38,532 nucleotides of DNA from Alteripontixanthobacter muriae (GTDB lineage: Bacteria; Pseudomonadota; Alphaproteobacteria; Sphingomonadales; Sphingomonadaceae). The stretch is from NCBI RefSeq assembly GCF_013336795.1, contig NZ_JAAFZT010000015.1, forward strand, positions 153,009 to 191,540, read 5' to 3'. The position numbers were made by a program, and so were the translations under genes. The notes beneath the pieces were generated by a model. That model was not told where the DNA came from. It was given only the letters and a program-made list of their open reading frames with translations, and ran no database searches. Positions within the stretch are counted from its first letter, which is position 1. Each line of letters opens with the position of its first letter. Shown piece by piece: positions 17,696 to 25,846 of the stretch.

Positions 17696-18987
17696 TGCAG
17701 CGCCTGTCCATCGATGATGCCGGATTCGAAGCTGCTTTTGCCCGATTGGTAAACGCCCGCCGCGACAGCGACGCCGATGTCGCGCAGGACGTTACCGACA
17801 TCCTGCGACGGGTTCGCGACACCGGCGATGCGGCACTTGTCGATTATACCTTGCGCTTCGACAACCACCGGCTCGGTTCCGATGCGGACTGGCGGGTTGA
17901 GGCGGCTGAGTGCCGCGCCGCGTACGAGGGACTGTCCACTGAACTGCGAGAGGCGCTGGAACTCGCCGCTTCGCGTATTCGCGCCTATCATGAAGCTCAG
18001 TTGCCGCAGAATCGCGACTATGTCGATGACGCCGGTGTGCGGCTTGGAGCGCGGTGGCTGCCGGTCGATGCAGCCGGGCTCTACGTGCCCGGCGGACGAG
18101 CCGCTTATCCCTCGTCGCTGCTGATGAACGCCATTCCGGCGAAGGTTGCGGGTGTCGAGCGCCTTGCCGTGGTAACGCCCACGCCACGCGGCGAAGTGAA
18201 CGCGCTGGTTCTTGCAGCAGCACACCTTTCCGGAGTGAACGAAATCTGGCGGATCGGCGGAGCGCAGGCGATCGGCGCGCTGGCCTACGGCACCGAGCGG
18301 ATCCGCCCCGTCGACGTCATTACCGGCCCCGGCAATGCCTGGGTGGCAGAGGCGAAGCGCCAGCTTTACGGCCGCGTCGGCATCGACATGGTTGCAGGGC
18401 CGAGTGAAATCCTCGTCATTGCGGATGCGCAGAACGATCCCGATCTCATCGCCGCCGACCTCCTGAGCCAGGCCGAACACGACCCGACCGCACAATCCAT
18501 ACTCATCACCGACGATGCGAGTTTCGCCGCGCAGGTCGAGGATTGCATCGACCTGCAGCTCATTTCCCTGAAAACCGGCAAGACGGCGAAAGCCAGTTGG
18601 GACGATCACGGCACGATGATTGTCGTGGATCGTCTCGATCAAGCCGTACCGCTTGCCAACCGGCTGGCTGCCGAGCATGTCGAACTCGCAGTAGCCGATC
18701 CCGACGCGCTGATGCAGGGCATCAGACATGCTGGCAGCATCTTCCTTGGCCGAATGACTCCGGAAGCGGTCGGCGATTACGTTGCCGGGCCGAACCATGT
18801 CCTGCCCACCGCAAGACGTGCAGGTTTCGCCAGTGGCTTGTCGGTGCTCGATTTCATGAAGCGCACCAGCTTCATCGGGCTGGACCGCAACGCTCTCGAG
18901 GCCATCGGTCCCGCCGCTGCCGTGCTCGCCCATGCCGAAGGCCTGCCGGCCCACGCCAGATCCATAGAATTGCGACTGAAATCATGA
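17695..18987 (+). CDS. hisD: Histidinol dehydrogenase
   Basis: Last two oxidations of histidine synthesis (histidinol to histidine, NAD+, zinc). 430 residues from ATG 17695, which shares one base with the hisG TGA. Visible: VPGGRAAYPSSLLMN (loop), RIGGAQAIGALAYGT, ITGPGNAWVAEAKRQL, DMVAGPSEILVIAD, and LLSQAEHDPTAQSILIT (zinc Gln and His). AGPNHVLPTARRAGFASGLSV and FIGLDR follow in the C-terminal part. Its stop overlaps nusB in ATGA. Confidence 0.97.
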   Translation: MQRLSIDDAGFEAAFARLVNARRDSDADVAQDVTDILRRVRDTGDAALVDYTLRFDNHRLGSDADWRVEAAECRAAYEGLSTELREALELAASRIRAYHEAQLPQNRDYVDDAGVRLGARWLPVDAAGLYVPGGRAAYPSSLLMNAIPAKVAGVERLAVVTPTPRGEVNALVLAAAHLSGVNEIWRIGGAQAIGALAYGTERIRPVDVITGPGNAWVAEAKRQLYGRVGIDMVAGPSEILVIADAQNDPDLIAADLLSQAEHDPTAQSILITDDASFAAQVEDCIDLQLISLKTGKTAKASWDDHGTMIVVDRLDQAVPLANRLAAEHVELAVADPDALMQGIRHAGSIFLGRMTPEAVGDYVAGPNHVLPTARRAGFASGLSVLDFMKRTSFIGLDRNALEAIGPAAAVLAHAEGLPAHARSIELRLKS

Positions 18988-19541
18988 TCGACAACGAACC
19001 TCCGGGCGGACCGACCGCCTCTGAAGAAACCAGCAATGATGGCAGCACCCAGCGCAATTCGGGTCGCAAGGGCAAGCAGGCGCGTGCGCAAGCCCGCTCC
19101 GCCTCTCGGCTTGCCGCCGTGCAGGCGCTGTACCAGATGCATATGGAGAACACCGCCCTGCCCCGGCTGCTGGACGAGTTTCACCAGCATCGGCTTGGCG
19201 CGGAGATCGAGGGCGACGAATATGCCGACGCCGATACGGCGTTCTTCGACGACATTGTGCGCGGCGTGGATGCGCGGCGTGACGAAATCGACGATCTTTT
19301 GTCCGGCCGTCTCGCGCAGGGCTGGACCCTCACGCGCATGGACAAGACGATGCTGCAGATCCTGCGCGCTGGTGCCTATGAACTGGTGGCTCGGGTCGAC
19401 GTGCCCAAGGCTACGGCGATCAGCGAATATGTCGATGTCGCAAAAGCGTTCTTCGACACGCGCGAGGCGAAGTTCGTCAACGGCATATTGGACGCGGTTG
19501 CAAAGCAAGTGCGTAGCGGCAGCGGAACGGCAGCCGACTAA
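18984..19541 (+). CDS. nusB: Transcription antitermination factor NusB
   Basis: RNA-binding partner of NusE (ribosomal protein S10) in rRNA antitermination. 185 residues from ATG 18984, overlapping hisD by ATGA. The first 40 residues are polar, low-complexity and Lys/Arg-rich (RNSGRKGKQARAQARSAS), longer than in E. coli NusB. The core follows: ASRLAAVQALYQMHME, FFDDIVRGVD, TLTRMDKTMLQILRAGAYEL and PKATAISEYVDVAKAFFD, ending KFVNGILDAVAKQVR. hisD-nusB linkage is unusual outside alphaproteobacteria. thiL follows after 24 bases. Confidence 0.95.
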   Translation: MIDNEPPGGPTASEETSNDGSTQRNSGRKGKQARAQARSASRLAAVQALYQMHMENTALPRLLDEFHQHRLGAEIEGDEYADADTAFFDDIVRGVDARRDEIDDLLSGRLAQGWTLTRMDKTMLQILRAGAYELVARVDVPKATAISEYVDVAKAFFDTREAKFVNGILDAVAKQVRSGSGTAAD

Positions 19542-19565
19542 CGATGCGGACGCGTTGGGCAGCCC

Positions 19566-20456
19566 GTGACTGACGAAGCAGGGTTCATCGCGTCGCTGCG
19601 GGATCTGGCGACCAGCCCGGCAGCTCGCGGCTTGCTTGACGATGCGGCCGTGCTCGAATTCGGCGGCGAAGCGCTGGTCCTGACGCATGACACCATGGTG
19701 GAAGGCGTGCACTGGCTCGAAGGCCAGGACCTCGCCGATGTCGCGTGGAAGCTGGTGGCCACCAACCTCTCAGACCTCGCCGCGAAGGGAGCGGCTCCAC
19801 TCGGCGTGCTGCTGGCCTACAGCCTTGCGGATGATGCCGCCAACGCCCGCTTCCGCGCAGGGCTTCAAGAAGTGGTGCAAGCCTATGACACAGCGCTACT
19901 CGGCGGCGACACGGTGTCTGCTCCCAATGGGCCACTGCACTTCGGTCTGACTGCGATCGGGCGGGCGACCTGTGACCCGGTGCCATCACGCAGCGGCGCG
20001 GCGCCGGGGGATCTGCTCTATGTCACCGGCGTCGTCGGGAGCGCCATGCTGGGCTTCGAAGCCATGCGCGATGGAACGGATGCAGAAAGCGCCGCTTATC
20101 GCCGCCCATTGCCGCTGTTGCGCGAAGGGCAGGTTCTGGCTCCGCTGGTCAGCGCCATGATGGACGTGTCCGACGGCCTGCTCCTCGATGCCAGCCGAAT
20201 GGCGCGCGCCAGCGGGGTCAGCATCGCCATCCGCTCGCACGACACACCCGTGGCGGACCCTGCCCGGCGTAGCGAATGCCTGCGCTGGGGTGACGATTAC
20301 CAGCTGCTGTTCACCGCACCGGCGGATCTGCAATTGCCGATCCAGGCGCATTTGATCGGCGAGGTACTTCCGGCCGGAGGAGCATCCCTGCTGCGCCTCG
20401 ATGGCGAATCGCTGCAGGATGATGGATCGCTTGGCTACAGCCACGCTGGACCCTGA
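19566..20456 (+). CDS. thiL: Thiamine-monophosphate kinase
   Basis: Phosphorylates thiamine monophosphate to thiamine pyrophosphate with ATP. 296 residues from GTG 19566; GTG is kept because MTDEAGFIASLRDL fits the family start. Metal and ATP motifs: LLDDAAVLEFGGEALVLTHDTMVEGVHW, ATNLSDLAAKGAAPLGVL, LLGGDTVSAPNGPLHFGLTAIG and MMDVSDGLLLDASRMA, with WGDDYQLLFTAP near the end (a variant of the usual GEDYELLF). No TPP riboswitch upstream: the gene sits 24 bases after nusB and is probably co-transcribed. The nusB-thiL pair is widespread in bacteria. Confidence 0.95.
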   Translation: MTDEAGFIASLRDLATSPAARGLLDDAAVLEFGGEALVLTHDTMVEGVHWLEGQDLADVAWKLVATNLSDLAAKGAAPLGVLLAYSLADDAANARFRAGLQEVVQAYDTALLGGDTVSAPNGPLHFGLTAIGRATCDPVPSRSGAAPGDLLYVTGVVGSAMLGFEAMRDGTDAESAAYRRPLPLLREGQVLAPLVSAMMDVSDGLLLDASRMARASGVSIAIRSHDTPVADPARRSECLRWGDDYQLLFTAPADLQLPIQAHLIGEVLPAGGASLLRLDGESLQDDGSLGYSHAGP

Positions 20457-20570
20457 AATCGTCAGGCTCACCAACCCGAGCCAAGCCCCCTTGCCAGCCC
20501 GCCGCGTCCATTTATACCTGCCTGCATAAGACTGCGCGCAAGATGCGGTCGTTACAGGGAGGGAATGCAA

Positions 20571-22721
20571 GTGAATCTTGTCTTGATCTCGATCGTCCTC
20601 GGGCTTGTCGCTGTCGTTTACGGCTTCGTGACCAGCCGTCAGGTCCTCGGCAGCGGTGCCGGCAATGCGAAGATGCAGGAAATCGCAGGTGCCATCCAGG
20701 AAGGCGCGCAAGCCTATCTGAAGCGTCAGTATACCGCCATCTCCGTCGTCGGCGTGGTAGTCGCGGTCATCGTGTTCCTCTTCCTTGGCGCAATCAGCGC
20801 CGCCGGTTTCATTCTCGGCGCGATCCTCTCCGGAGCCGCAGGATTCATCGGCATGAACATATCGGTTCGCGCGAATGTGCGCACGGCCGCCGCCGCCCAG
20901 AGCGGGCTGCAGCAGGGCCTCACCCTCGCGTTCCGCGCCGGCGCAATCACGGGTATGCTGGTTGCCGGCCTCGCTCTGCTGGCGATTGCCGGCTTCTTTT
21001 TCGTGCTGACGGGCGGAATGGGTCTGCCTGCCAATAGCCGCGAGGTGATCGACGCATTGGTTTCGCTGGCATTCGGCGCCTCGCTCATTTCCATCTTCGC
21101 CCGTCTCGGCGGCGGCATCTTCACCAAGGCCGCCGATGTCGGCGCTGATCTCGTCGGCAAGGTCGAGGCCGGCATTCCGGAAGACGACCCACGCAATCCC
21201 GCTGTCATCGCGGACAATGTCGGTGACAATGTCGGCGATTGCGCCGGCATGGCGGCAGACCTTTTCGAAACCTATGTCGTCACCGTTGGCGCCACCATGG
21301 TGCTGACGGCACTGCTTCTGACCGGGCTCGGCGATTTGCTGGTGCCCATGATGGCGCTGCCGCTGCTGATCGGTGGAGCGTGTATCGTGACCTCGATCAT
21401 CGGCACCTATTTCGTGAAGCTGGGCCGACGTCAGTCGATCATGGGGGCGATGTACAAGGGCTTCCTCGTCACGGCCATCCTGTCCATTCCCGCCATCTGG
21501 ATCGCCATCTGGGCGGCACTTGGCGGCAACATGGACCTGGTGATCGGTGGCACCATGCCGAATGTCGATCTCGGGGCTCCTGTTGCAGAAGAAGGATTTG
21601 CGCAGCTTGGCAGCTTTACCGGCTGGTCGCTGTTCTGGTCATCGATGGTCGGACTGGTCATCACCGGGCTGATCATCTGGATCACCGAATATTACACCGG
21701 TACGCAGTTCCGCCCGGTGCGCTCCATCGCGAAGAGTTCCGAAACCGGGCATGGCACCAATGTCATCCAGGGGCTTGCGATCTCGCTTGAGGCTACGGCG
21801 CTGCCAACCCTCGTGATCGTGACCGGCATTGTCATCGCCTATCAACTCGCAGGGCTGATCGGCATTGCCTATGCCGCAACCGCGATGCTGGCACTGGCGG
21901 GCATGGTCGTTGCGCTCGATGCCTATGGACCGGTGACGGACAATGCCGGAGGCATCGCGGAAATGGCGGGGCTCGACGACACCGTACGCCAAAGGACGGA
22001 TGCGCTGGATGCCGTCGGCAACACGACGAAGGCGGTGACCAAGGGCTATGCAATTGGTTCCGCCGGTCTTGCGGCGCTCGTACTGTTCGCGGCCTACACG
22101 ACCGATCTGGCGGAATTCTTCCCGCTGCTGGATGTGGATTTCAGCCTTGAGAACCCTTACGTCATCGTCGGCCTGCTGCTGGGGGCGCTGCTGCCCTATC
22201 TGTTCGGGGCGATGGGCATGACCGCGGTAGGAAGGGCCGCAGGGGACGTGGTCAAGGATGTGCGTGACCAGTTCGCAGCCGATCCCGGCATCATGGCTGG
22301 AACCAGCCGCCCCGATTATGCTCGCACGGTCGATCTGGTTACGCGTGCTGCGATCAAGGAGATGATCGTCCCGTCGCTTCTGCCGGTTCTGGCACCGATC
22401 GTCGTCTATTTCGTCATCACGGCGGTCGCGGGCCAGCAGAATGGTTTTGCCGCTCTCGGCGCTTTGCTGCTGGGCGTGATCGTCAGCGGGTTGTTCGTCG
22501 CCCTTTCGATGACCTCGGGAGGCGGCGCATGGGACAATGCCAAGAAATATATCGAGGACGGCAATCACGGCGGCAAGGGAAGCGAGGCGCACAAGGCGGC
22601 GATCACGGGCGATACCGTGGGTGATCCCTACAAGGACACGGCCGGTCCGGCAGTGAACCCGATGATCAAGATCACCAACATTGTCGCGCTGCTGCTGCTC
22701 GCGGCACTTGCGGGGGGCTAG
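20571..22721 (+). CDS. hppA: K+-independent membrane proton pyrophosphatase
   Basis: Inner-membrane pump that couples hydrolysis of pyrophosphate to H+ export. 716 residues. Start GTG 20571 ([11 protein letters not shown]) is preferred because GGAGG sits 8 bases upstream. ATG 20565 is in frame but only 2 bases from the same GGAGG. Substrate site: [20 protein letters not shown] and [31 protein letters not shown] near residue 487 has lysine where K+-dependent enzymes have alanine, marking the K+-independent subfamily. About 16 membrane helices are expected from the hydrophobic pattern. C-terminal [21 protein letters not shown] is conserved. A strong hairpin follows the stop. Confidence 0.96.
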   Translation: MNLVLISIVLGLVAVVYGFVTSRQVLGSGAGNAKMQEIAGAIQEGAQAYLKRQYTAISVVGVVVAVIVFLFLGAISAAGFILGAILSGAAGFIGMNISVRANVRTAAAAQSGLQQGLTLAFRAGAITGMLVAGLALLAIAGFFFVLTGGMGLPANSREVIDALVSLAFGASLISIFARLGGGIFTKAADVGADLVGKVEAGIPEDDPRNPAVIADNVGDNVGDCAGMAADLFETYVVTVGATMVLTALLLTGLGDLLVPMMALPLLIGGACIVTSIIGTYFVKLGRRQSIMGAMYKGFLVTAILSIPAIWIAIWAALGGNMDLVIGGTMPNVDLGAPVAEEGFAQLGSFTGWSLFWSSMVGLVITGLIIWITEYYTGTQFRPVRSIAKSSETGHGTNVIQGLAISLEATALPTLVIVTGIVIAYQLAGLIGIAYAATAMLALAGMVVALDAYGPVTDNAGGIAEMAGLDDTVRQRTDALDAVGNTTKAVTKGYAIGSAGLAALVLFAAYTTDLAEFFPLLDVDFSLENPYVIVGLLLGALLPYLFGAMGMTAVGRAAGDVVKDVRDQFAADPGIMAGTSRPDYARTVDLVTRAAIKEMIVPSLLPVLAPIVVYFVITAVAGQQNGFAALGALLLGVIVSGLFVALSMTSGGGAWDNAKKYIEDGNHGGKGSEAHKAAITGDTVGDPYKDTAGPAVNPMIKITNIVALLLLAALAGG

Positions 22722-22730
22722 CGCGGTCTG

Positions 22731-22768
22731 CGCCGGAGGAGCCTGCATCCGCAGCCGCTTCTCCGGCG
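22731..22768 (+). terminator. Hairpin after hppA, likely transcription terminator
   Basis: CGCCGGAGGAGC (22731-22742) pairs with GCTTCTCCGGCG (22757-22768) with one G.U pair. Nested inside, CTGC pairs with GCAG around ATCC. The stem begins 9 bases after the hppA stop. No run of T follows (GTTAACCC), so it is a strong hairpin without the classical U tract. Confidence 0.55.
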
Positions 22769-22795
22769 TTAACCCTTCCCTAGCGTTCTGGCGCT

Positions 22796-23992
22796 ATGTA
22801 CCAAGGGCGCAGGGGCACAGACATCATCGGGGCACCAGGATCAATGGCGACCATGCCGCTGCGGGCTGCGGATGCAGGCGAAGCCGTCGGCGTGGCGAGG
22901 ACCGGCCACGCGTTCTCGGTCCTGCCCGGGTCTGACAGGGCTGATGAAGATGCCTGGCGGAGCCTCGCCGAGGCGAGTGACGAGCCGAACCCCTTCTTCG
23001 AACATTGGTATCTGCGTCCGTCACTGCGGCATGTCGCTTGCAGTGATGCCGTTCATCTCGCCATCGGACACGATGCCGGGCGGCTTTCCGGATTGCTGCC
23101 GCTGATCCGGCGACCATCCTATTACGGCTACCCTATTCCCCACCTCAGCACATGGATGCACCCCAACATCTTCTGCGGATCCCCGCTCACGCTTCCGGAA
23201 ACAAGCGCGGATTTCTGGCGCTATCTGCTTGATTGGGCCGACAGCAACGCAGGATTGGCGCTGTTCCTTCATCTGCCGCTACTTGACGTGGACGGCCCGA
23301 GTTTCGCTGCCCTTCAGCGAGTTGTCCGCGACCAGGACAGACCTGCGGGCATCGTCAGGACCGAAGAAAGGGCAATGCTTCGTTCCGGCCGTTCTCCCGA
23401 AGATTATCTCTCACATGCAATGAGCAGCAAGAAACGCAAGGAACTGCGACGGCAGCACAAACGGTTGTCGGAACTCGGCGACGTTCGCTTCATTCGCTGT
23501 TCGGATGATCGCAATTTGCCTGAATGGATCGATGGGTTCCTCGATCTCGAGCAAAGCGGGTGGAAAGGAGCGGCAGGGTCCGCGCTGGCCTCCAGCAACC
23601 CGACTGCTGCACTGTTCCGTCAGGCGCTTCACGGCGCTGCGGAATGCGGGCGGCTGGAGCGGCTGTCGCTTGAACTGGATGGCAGGCCTATCGCGATGCT
23701 GGTCAACTTCATCACCGCGCCCCGCGCTTTCAGTTACAAGACCGCCTTCGATGAAGATCTCGCCCGCTTCTCCCCCGGCATGTTGCTGCAGCTGGAAAAT
23801 TTAGAACTTCTTGCAAGGCCGGAAATCCGCTGGACCGATAGCTGCGCAGCGGCTGATCATTCCATGATCGAGCGGATCTGGCGCGAGAAACGGCGCATGG
23901 TGCATGTGAATGTCGGGATTGGCGGAAAACTGCGTCGTTTGCTTTTCCGAGGCATGTTACGCGCGGAAACCGGGGGGAGTTCCAAGATATGA
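22796..23992 (+). CDS. GNAT / BioF2-like acyltransferase domain protein
   Basis: 398 residues if the start is ATG 22796; ATG 22844 and ATG 22853 are in-frame alternatives and no ribosome site settles it. The protein resembles the double-GNAT (BioF2-like, CelD-like) family. EPNPFFEHWYLRPSLRHV and GLLPLIRRPSYYGYPIP form the N-terminal lobe. MSSKKRKELRRQHKRLSELG precedes FLDLEQSGWKGAAGSAL, where a conserved tryptophan-lysine pair occurs. RPIAMLVNFITAPRAFSYKTAFDEDLARFSPGMLLQLENL is the C-terminal acyl-CoA lobe. Donor and acceptor are unknown. The stop overlaps the JmjC-cupin gene in ATGA, so the two probably act together. Confidence 0.85.
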   Translation: MYQGRRGTDIIGAPGSMATMPLRAADAGEAVGVARTGHAFSVLPGSDRADEDAWRSLAEASDEPNPFFEHWYLRPSLRHVACSDAVHLAIGHDAGRLSGLLPLIRRPSYYGYPIPHLSTWMHPNIFCGSPLTLPETSADFWRYLLDWADSNAGLALFLHLPLLDVDGPSFAALQRVVRDQDRPAGIVRTEERAMLRSGRSPEDYLSHAMSSKKRKELRRQHKRLSELGDVRFIRCSDDRNLPEWIDGFLDLEQSGWKGAAGSALASSNPTAALFRQALHGAAECGRLERLSLELDGRPIAMLVNFITAPRAFSYKTAFDEDLARFSPGMLLQLENLELLARPEIRWTDSCAAADHSMIERIWREKRRMVHVNVGIGGKLRRLLFRGMLRAETGGSSKI

Positions 23993-24906
23993 ACTTGCGA
24001 TCCGCAGATGATGGTGTGCAAATCTCCTGCTCCGAGCCTGCTCGCAATTCGGCACTGCCGCTAGCGGTCTTCCCGGCCCAAGCCCGCAGCGCATTCGCGC
24101 AAAACTATCCCGAAGTGCCGCATGTGCTATCCCACAATCTGCCGCAACATGAACTGCTGACGCTGGATTCTCTCGCCGGGCTGGCCGCGCATCTGCCGGA
24201 AAGTTCCGTCGAATATAATCGCGGCGATCTGCCGCTCGGCATCGACGGTAAGCCCGCTCCAACCGGCCTGAGCATCGCAGACACCATACGGCATATCGCA
24301 ACCAGCAACAGCTGGGCTGTTCTGAAGAACATCGAGCAGTCGCCCGGCTACCGCGATCTGCTGCTCGCGCTGCTGGCGGAACTGCGGCCCGCGATCGAGG
24401 CGCGCACCGGCGCGATGCTGCGGCCACAAGGCTATGTCTTCATCTCGTCGCCGAACGCGATCACGCCCTATCATTTCGATCCGGAACACAACATCCTGCT
24501 GCAACTCGTCGGCAGCAAGGTGATGACCCAGTTCCCGGCGGGCAATCCGCGTTTCGCACCTGACATTACCCACGAAGCCTATCACACCGGCGGTGCGCGC
24601 GAATTGCGCTGGAATGACGATCTTGCAGATGGTGGAACCGAGTTTGCACTGCAGGCTGGTCAGGCAGTGTACGTGCCGGTCATGGCGCCTCATTTCGTCC
24701 TAAATGGGCCGACAAGCTCCATCTCGCTGTCGATAACCTGGCGCAGCGACTGGAGCTTTGCCGAGGCGGACGCCCGGGCCTTCAATCATCGAATTCGGCG
24801 ACTGGGGCTGAATCCGCGTGCACCCGGCAGGTGGCCTGCCGACAACAATTTCAAGTCGCTTGCCTGCCGCGCGCTGCGCCGCCTCTCACCAGACCAGCAG
24901 GATTGA
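23989..24906 (+). CDS. Cupin-like (JmjC-type) putative Fe(II) oxygenase
   Basis: 305 residues from ATG 23989, inside an ATGA overlap with the acyltransferase. ITPYHFDPEHNILLQLVGSKVMTQFP carries an H-x-D metal pair, and YVPVMAPHFVLNGPTSSISLSITW supplies the distal histidine, the facial triad expected of JmjC-like 2-oxoglutarate oxygenases. LLQLVGSKVMTQFP is the cupin strand pair seen in cupin_8 proteins. The N-terminal 70 residues (LPLAVFPAQARSAFAQNYPEVPHVLSHNL) are a separate all-polar region. Substrate unknown; the neighbouring GNAT protein suggests both modify one molecule. Confidence 0.84.
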   Translation: MNLRSADDGVQISCSEPARNSALPLAVFPAQARSAFAQNYPEVPHVLSHNLPQHELLTLDSLAGLAAHLPESSVEYNRGDLPLGIDGKPAPTGLSIADTIRHIATSNSWAVLKNIEQSPGYRDLLLALLAELRPAIEARTGAMLRPQGYVFISSPNAITPYHFDPEHNILLQLVGSKVMTQFPAGNPRFAPDITHEAYHTGGARELRWNDDLADGGTEFALQAGQAVYVPVMAPHFVLNGPTSSISLSITWRSDWSFAEADARAFNHRIRRLGLNPRAPGRWPADNNFKSLACRALRRLSPDQQD

Positions 24907-24937
24907 CCTGCAGGGTGCGGCGCAGCATGGATTGTTC

Positions 24938-25819
24938 ATGACTGATCAAAGCACCAATGAAGACCTGATTTCCGACCTGCTCACATTGCTAGACGTCACA
25001 CCTACCGGAGAGGACCGGTATGAAGGGCGGCGCAGGAAGGATGGAGTTGGCCGTGTATTTGGCGGACAGGTGATCGCACAGGGACTGGTCGCCGCCGAAC
25101 GCAGCGTAGAGGATGACCGCGCGGTTCACTCGCTTCACGCCTATTTCCTGCGCGGCGGCAGTGAAGATCATACTGTGGATTACACGGTGGATCGCCAGTT
25201 CGACGGGCGCAGCTTTTCCAACCGGCGCATCGTCGCAGCTCAGGAAGGCCGGCCGATCCTGAACATGGCGGCATCTTTCCAGCGGTACGAGAAAGGGCTG
25301 GAACATCAGGTCGATAAACTTCCCGATGTTCCCGGCCCCGAAGAACTGACACCGATGATGGAAGAACGCGAGGCGTTGGCAGCGACCATGCCGGAGCCTG
25401 CCCGCACGATCTTCCTGCAGCCCCGCCCCATCGAGATGCGCTCCGTCGAAGGCGCGCATTGGAGCCACAAGGAACCGGCCCCGCCCCGTTCCCACAGCTG
25501 GATGCGGGCCGTGGCACCCCTGCCCGACGATCCGCGCATCCACCGCGCCGTTCTCGCCTATGCAAGCGACATGATGCTGCTGGGCACTTCCATGCTGGCG
25601 CACGGTCTTAGCTGGGCGCGCAACGAGATCGTCGGCGCCAGCCTTGATCACGCAGTATGGTTCCATGCGCCATTCCGCGCGGACGAATGGCTGCTCTACG
25701 CGACCGATAGTCCCTGGACTGCCGGCGGGCGCGGGTTCAACCGCGGACGGATATTCTCCGCCGACGGCAGGCTCGTCGCCAGCGTGGCACAGGAAGGCGT
25801 GGTGCGGAAACGCAGCTGA
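24938..25819 (+). CDS. tesB: Acyl-CoA thioesterase II
   Basis: Double-hotdog thioesterase that releases free fatty acid from acyl-CoA. 293 residues from ATG 24938 (MTDQSTNEDLISDLLTLLDV). Family blocks: RVFGGQVIAQGLVAAERSV, HSLHAYFLRGGSEDHTVDY, FSNRRIVAAQEGRPILNM. The catalytic Asp, Ser/Thr, Gln triad fits ASDMMLLGTSM, SLDHAVWFHAPF and VASVAQEGVVR. The open frame continues upstream into the previous gene but that part is its shadow. It converges on uvrC with a 27-base gap. Confidence 0.95.
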   Translation: MTDQSTNEDLISDLLTLLDVTPTGEDRYEGRRRKDGVGRVFGGQVIAQGLVAAERSVEDDRAVHSLHAYFLRGGSEDHTVDYTVDRQFDGRSFSNRRIVAAQEGRPILNMAASFQRYEKGLEHQVDKLPDVPGPEELTPMMEEREALAATMPEPARTIFLQPRPIEMRSVEGAHWSHKEPAPPRSHSWMRAVAPLPDDPRIHRAVLAYASDMMLLGTSMLAHGLSWARNEIVGASLDHAVWFHAPFRADEWLLYATDSPWTAGGRGFNRGRIFSADGRLVASVAQEGVVRKRS

Positions 25820-25846
25820 CGCCGCACGGCATATTCCTGCCGCGCC

